Shown: in pieces, positions 59,253 through 64,000 of the stretch
Numbering within the stretch: the stretch's first letter is position 1
Layout: the number at the start of each line of letters is the position of its first letter
From: Nectonema munidae
Lineage: Eukaryota; Nematomorpha; Nectonematoida; Nectonematidae
DNA length: 64,000 bases
NCBI GenBank assembly: GCA_030549495.1
Contig: JAUIRK010000855.1
Location: 444,001 to 508,000, forward strand
Direction: 5' to 3'
Notes under the pieces: generated by a model
Told to the model about the DNA's origin: nothing
Databases searched by the model: none
The model's input: the letters and a program-made list of their open reading frames with translations, nothing else
Made by a program: the position numbers and the translations under genes

Positions 59253-59356
59253 GTTTTTATTGAGAAGGCACAATTGCACCGCTTGTATCCAAATATCTAG
59301 AAAGGAGAAGGCCTTTAGTCATTAAAGTCCTGTTTCTAACCAAACTTACTCAGGCT
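59253..59356 (-). mobile_element. tRNA-Ile-derived SINE, copy D (diverged)
   Basis: On the minus strand: GAGTAAGTTTGGTTAGAAAC with a degraded tRNA core, then ATTTGGATACAAGCGGTGCA and ATTGTGCCTTCTCAATAAAA. The body and 3' part match copies A-C, while the B-box is lost, so this is the oldest copy seen. Confidence 0.65.
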
Positions 59357-59439
59357 CCATTTATTTCAAGAATTAAAAAATTTATCATAACCTGTACGGT
59401 TGAACGCGGGTAGACAACTTGATTGTAATCACAAACCTA

Positions 59440-59880
59440 TATACTACGATAGTTCATCTCCAACCTGTATAATACTATGGTTGATCTCCAACCTGTATTC
59501 AGCGATGGTTCTTCTCCAACCTCTCAGTTCATATTTTGCAATATGTAAGATTTGATATACCTCATTCAGGGAGACGATGCTACATAAGTTATTACCTATA
59601 TACCTGTATACTACGATGGTTTATCTCCACCCTGTATACTGCGATGGTTCATTTCTTTCTCTCAGTTCATATTTTCCTAGATGTAAGATTTGATATACCT
59701 CAATTAGGGGAGGCGATGTTACATAAGTTATTACCTATATTTTTGCAATTTTTTCACGAAATTATATAGTATATTTGTCAAATAATCCAAATAAAATTCT
59801 GTAATAAAAAATCGAAAAATATTCTTTAAAAAATCAAAAAATATCTCTTGATATTTTCCTAGATGTAAGATTTGATATAC
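59440..59880 (+). repeat. Nested minisatellite
   Basis: Short units of about 30 bp, variants of CTGTATACTACGATGGTTCA plus TCTCCAAC, repeat at least five times. A longer unit of about 140 bp, including CTCAGTTCATATTTT, ATGTAAGATTTGATATACCT and ACATAAGTTATTACCTATAT, occurs twice (near 59.52 and 59.66 kb). A third partial copy at 59.85-59.88 kb runs directly into the TACC tract. Confidence 0.85.
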
Positions 59881-60125
59881 TTACCTACCTACCTACCTAC
59901 CTACCTACCTACCTACCTACCTACCTACCTACCTACCTACCCTACCTACCTACCTACCTACCTACCTACCTACCTACCTACCTACCTACCTACCTACCTA
60001 CCTACCTACCTACCTACCTACCTACCTACCTACCTACCTACCTGCCTACCTGCCTACCTGCCTACCTACCTACCTACCTACCTACCTACCTATCTACCTA
60101 TCTAACTACCTACCTAGCTACCTAT
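59879..60125. repeat. (TACC)n tetranucleotide microsatellite
   Basis: About 60 units of TACC, with one extra C near 59941 and TGCC or TATC variants toward the 3' end. The open frame across it (repeating Leu-Pro-Thr-Tyr) is an artefact of the repeat. Confidence 0.98.
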
Positions 60126-60304
60126 CTAATTTCATCAAAGTGTTACCTTCCCCTTTCTTCTTGAAATCAGTTGAAAAAGACACATAGAGTCGAAATAATC
60201 TTTTTGATTTCATATTTTTATAAATAAAGTATTTAGTTTAAAGTAAACAATTACTTTGATAAGAAGACGACGTTTTAACTTTTTGATACAAAATATTAGG
60301 GAAG

Positions 60305-60690
60305 CGGTCTGACTTTTTACCCAAACTCTACTTAACTCATGCAAAAAAATCATTTTTCATTTGAAAAAAATAAAAATTAAAAAAAGGTAAAAAAAATAAA
60401 AGTGAACGGTTTATTGTTCAGTCTTTTTAATTTTCTTTACTCGCAAAGTTTTTTGAGTTACAGTTTTTCTTTTTAAACTGCTCCAAATTTATTATAAAAC
60501 TTGATAAGACTGGAGTAGTTTAACAAAAAAACTTAAAAACAAATCGAAAATTTTAAAATATAGAAAACAAATATAAAAAAAATTTTCATAGACATAAATT
60601 GATTAAAATTTTTATTTTTTAAATATTTTTAATAAGAATATGAGTAATCTAAGCATCACTTTACAGGAGTTTGGGTAATAAGTCAGACCC
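60305..60690. mobile_element. MITE with inverted ends of about 25 bp
   Basis: The left end CGGTCTGACTTTTTACCCAA with ACTC and the right end read inward, GGGTCTGACTTATTACCCAA with ACTC, match almost perfectly. Further partial matches follow. The 386-bp AT-rich body has no coding capacity. I could not define a target duplication, so the superfamily is open. Confidence 0.7.
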
Positions 60691-60699
60691 ATCATGAAG

Positions 60700-63480
60700 T
60701 TACGAGTCGTATGTTGCATTTAGAGGTTGCGTTATATTGATGTTCGATTTTTATCTAATTACATTACCTAATTTTGATGTTATGATTTTTTGAGTCGTTA
60801 TTAATAGGGAACGTTATAGAATTCTATATAAGTAAAGTTAATATATAATGTAATTTATTTTTGATTAATGAACTTCTGATTATCCACGCATTAATATGTT
60901 TTTTTTACAATATTTCATTGAAAGACATTGTTTAAATTGTTTCTATGTTAAATTTTTTTTTATTACTTCCTAACAAATTTTCAAAATGATTTATTTGATT
61001 TCTGTTAGTTTAAAGTATTAGTTTTGTTTTTATAGCCTTAATTAGATGATAAGTTTTTGCCAATGCTTTTTTATCCAAATATATTAGATAGCATATCACA
61101 AAATGTTTCTTTATAATTTGGATCTTTTATTTATTTTTCCTCTTACATTAGGCGACGTTTAATATCAACAATTTTATAAGGAAACCTCTCATGGAAAAAA
61201 ATTAATTTCAGGAAGTTCAATATTGTTCCACTAAAATTATTAAAAAAAAGATTAAAACTATGCATTTAAACAATGCCAAAGTATTTTTTTTTTGCTCCTT
61301 GGATAAAGAATGTTATTCTTTAATTCTACTTTATACTGGCTTCTTTGAACTCCTGATGCTTGCTCGTGTTCATTCACCTTCTTCTCACCTAATGTGTCGT
61401 TCAATCCTTCGTTTGTGAAAAGATTCCACATGTCCATCTCAGCTTGATTTGGAACTTGTTTTGTTTAGTTTAAATAAAATAAATAAAATAAATAAATGCC
61501 AACTTTTTAAGCTGTATTTTTTATTAATAAACTAATTATTTGTAAGTTTTTTTATAAAACATATTTTTCGATACATTTTTATATTTATTTTTTATCACTT
61601 TATTTTCCAAAACATTAAATCCTACAAACTGCTAAACTTTAAATTTTGAATATTGATAAAAGTCCCTTTAATTTATTTTCGATTTTCTTTAATAAAATTA
61701 TTTAATTTATTTATAAAATTTTAAATTCCAAGTGGAAAAGTTAAATAGTGATATCTAAAATCTTTTGATTTTATATAAAAAAAAATTGAGATCTCGTGTC
61801 TTTTTCACAATACCACAACCATAAAATGTCATTAGAAAACTAGCCTCTGAGCCTTTTAAAAATTGCTGCCAATTTTGAATTTTATTTGTTTTTTTAGGTT
61901 AAAAATTCCTTAAAGGATGTATTCATTATCAAGATGTACACGACAGTTGGGCTGGTATTGTTGAAAAGACAGGAATCTTCAATATACTATTAATTTCCGC
62001 AGAATAACTAGTCTTGATAAAGTATTCTGGTTTAAAGCCTTTGAGCATCAACGTGACATCCGTTTCACAAGAAATGAAAATCGTCAATATATAAAATGGA
62101 AAGCAGACGATTAGTCTTAAAAATTCTGGTTCTCAAAGGGTAAAAGTGTTTATTTGATTCCACCAAGAACTTTTTGACAGCTCACCAAACAATTAGTTTT
62201 TCATTGAAATCACGAAAATATAGAAAATTTAGAACATTAATTAAAAGATATTTTTTTAAATTCTAATTTTAATAGAATTTCATTGAATATATTTTACTAA
62301 AAATTCTAGATCTAATTTACTTAAAACTATGTCAGTAAATTAAAAATATTTTCAATTTTTTTGCGTGTGAATGTTCATATATCATTTAGTTCAACAAAAT
62401 TACGTTGGTGTATAGCTAAATACCATAAAATTCATTATTAAGGTTACAAGTGCTCCTGTAAGCAGACCATCCGTCAGAAACAATGATGGATTCGGTTAGT
62501 ATGTGTGTGCATGATTTGTGAAAGTTGTTTCGTTCCTAACTTCAACTAAAAAACTCTTTGCTTATATTTATAATTTTAATCATTCACCATACATTCCTAA
62601 TCGATATTTCTGAAACTCATCATTATACATTAGCTCGATTCATTAAATGATCTAGAAATGCAAATGGTGTAAACGAAGGAATTATTTAGTTCAAAGTTAC
62701 TGATTTTATTGTTTATCGCTATACTTACGTAACGTGCGTATTATAATCAAGTTTTATTATATTTCATTTATATTTCTTTCATGTTACCTTTTTATTCATG
62801 CGCTTGACTGTTTAGAAATGTACTTTCATAGAACTTCTTTTTATAGTTTTTAGTCAAATACTAGTGAAATATTTATGCACACAACTTTTTCGTTTCTCAG
62901 TGATTATTCACGTGCAATATATTAAATTGTTATTAATTTTGTACACTATCTTGTCTTAGCAAAAAACATTGTTCTAGTAAACTTTTCCTGTTGGTATATA
63001 TGTTTTTTAATAAGAGATATATTTTGAGTTTCGAAGTTTTGAAAACTTTATCTATACGGAAGTCCGCTATTTTTGCGGCCCAACATTTGATTTTATTTTG
63101 AGTGATATTGTGTGCCATGGCATGTGTATTTCAGATGCTGCTTTCTAACTGCCTACTCTTAACGGTGTGAGCCAACCAAAGCTGGTAGACACGCGACTGT
63201 TCATCTATAATTGATACTTCCTCCCCCTCTTAGACTTGAGAAAATTCATCAAAGATCATCGTGTAAGTATTTTTCCCCTTGGCAGCCTCGAATTTGCCCC
63301 AGTTTGGGAAACTCTGCTCTCGAGTGTCACTATTTTCTGTTGTATATGGTGCTCTCAGGTAGTTGATTTCTTCCTCTGTCATCTTTTTTCTTCTCTCGAT
63401 AGCTGTGTTATTATTTGCGTATAATGTTGATTGCAAAGGTCATAATTCTTTCAATATTTATAATTATGTCATTGTCTCTC
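60700..63480. other. AT-rich intergenic DNA, few features
   Basis: An AAATAAAT-type simple repeat lies at about 61.47-61.50 kb. Otherwise no coding block, RNA gene or bounded repeat was recognised. Confidence 0.45.
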
Positions 63481-63489
63481 ATAATTGTT

Positions 63490-64000
63490 TCAATTACTTT
63501 TTGTATTGTGTACGGGTGTAGCTTCTTCAATGATTGGATGCAAATCTAGGTTGAGAGCTTTTGTGAAGAATGTTGTTCCGCATGCCTTTATCACTCACTG
63601 TATGATTAATTGTTATGCTTTCGCAATCAAAACACTTCTATCTGAACTACAACAAGTTCTTACAATTGTTGTTAAGACTGTGAACCATGTAAGAAAAAGC
63701 GCTACTACTTCAAGAGTTTTCAAGGTTCTTTGTGAAAAATGGGGTCTGATTTTTCTATTCATTTGCACACAGAAGTACGATTCTCGTGGTAAAGTTTTGA
63801 ACAGAATATTACACCGTCGCTAACAACTAAAAATATTGCTGGAGCAAGGTTCCACTTCAAAAGAGAACTTTTTTCTGGAAAAAATGAGAGACAATCTTTT
63901 TATCTACGATTCTTGTTGATTTTTTTCCTGAGATGAATTCCCTCAACACTTCTCTTCAGGGAAACCTCCAATTGTCATATACAATTTTAGACAAAGTTGC
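63490..64000 (+). pseudogene. ZBED5/SCAND3-like hAT transposase fragment, runs off the window
   Basis: The frame reads CTGVASSMIGCKSRLRAFVK, then NVVPHAFITHCMINCYAFAI and VNHVRKSATTSRVFKVLCEK, up to a stop at 63821-63823. Later pieces (KMRDNLFIYDSC, DEFPQHFSSG, IVIYNFRQS) continue in broken frames. This is the order of ZBED5-type proteins: CTDGAPAMxG, THCxIHReAL, VNFVKxSAxNTRLFxxLC, then KxxLLxY and DEF. CTGVA in place of CTDGA lacks the usual Asp, consistent with decay. The 5' part with BED finger is not recognised. Confidence 0.7.

Noticed and set aside
59872-60105. Open frame of Leu-Pro-Thr-Tyr repeats
   Set aside because: A direct translation of the TACC microsatellite.

Overview
The window is AT-rich, intron-rich eukaryotic DNA, with short exons, GT-AG junctions, AATAAA signals, many dispersed repeats and no operons. 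The three recognisable host genes belong to animal families: an NKAIN-type membrane protein, an INSM/nerfin-type zinc-finger factor and a PTBP-type RNA-binding protein. Their form, together with the transposon content, fits an invertebrate, probably an arthropod. The species cannot be fixed from sequence alone.

Layout. 0-17 kb (+): an NKAIN homologue with three secure exons (785-922, 2082-2162, 9402-9620) and three probable later ones (10799 onward, 15801 onward, and the terminal exon ending at 16856). Its introns hold a hairpin repeat, a bounded hAT transposon, a Tc1/mariner relic and two decayed copies of one unnamed multi-copy ORF family. 17.8-23.5 kb: a piggyBac relic with recognisable ends, a GC/GA-rich stretch that looks like a promoter or untranslated exon, a ZMYM1-like hAT relic and an unidentified exon candidate. 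24-41.4 kb (+): SINEs, a hAT MITE with a perfect 8-bp target duplication, and an INSM/nerfin homologue whose two exons lie 10.8 kb apart. That intron is filled by a hAT relic and a SAM-domain repeat ORF. 41.4-50 kb: a transposon-dense block with two copies of a TTA-flanked MITE, a hAT MITE holding a SINE, and a 2.9-kb hAT transposon holding the second MITE copy. 50.8-52.9 kb (-): a four-RRM PTBP homologue with one 63-bp intron near its 3' end. 53-64 kb: AT-rich DNA with hAT fragments, a minisatellite, a long TACC microsatellite and a further MITE.

The host genes do not form one pathway, although NKAIN, INSM/nerfin and PTBP relatives are all known from neural tissue in other animals. What unites the window is dense and varied Class II transposon debris, mostly hAT, in and between long introns. 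Several insertions can be ordered by nesting and dated roughly by their duplications. I saw no LTR retrovirus, Polinton or other capsid-bearing element and no toxin gene.
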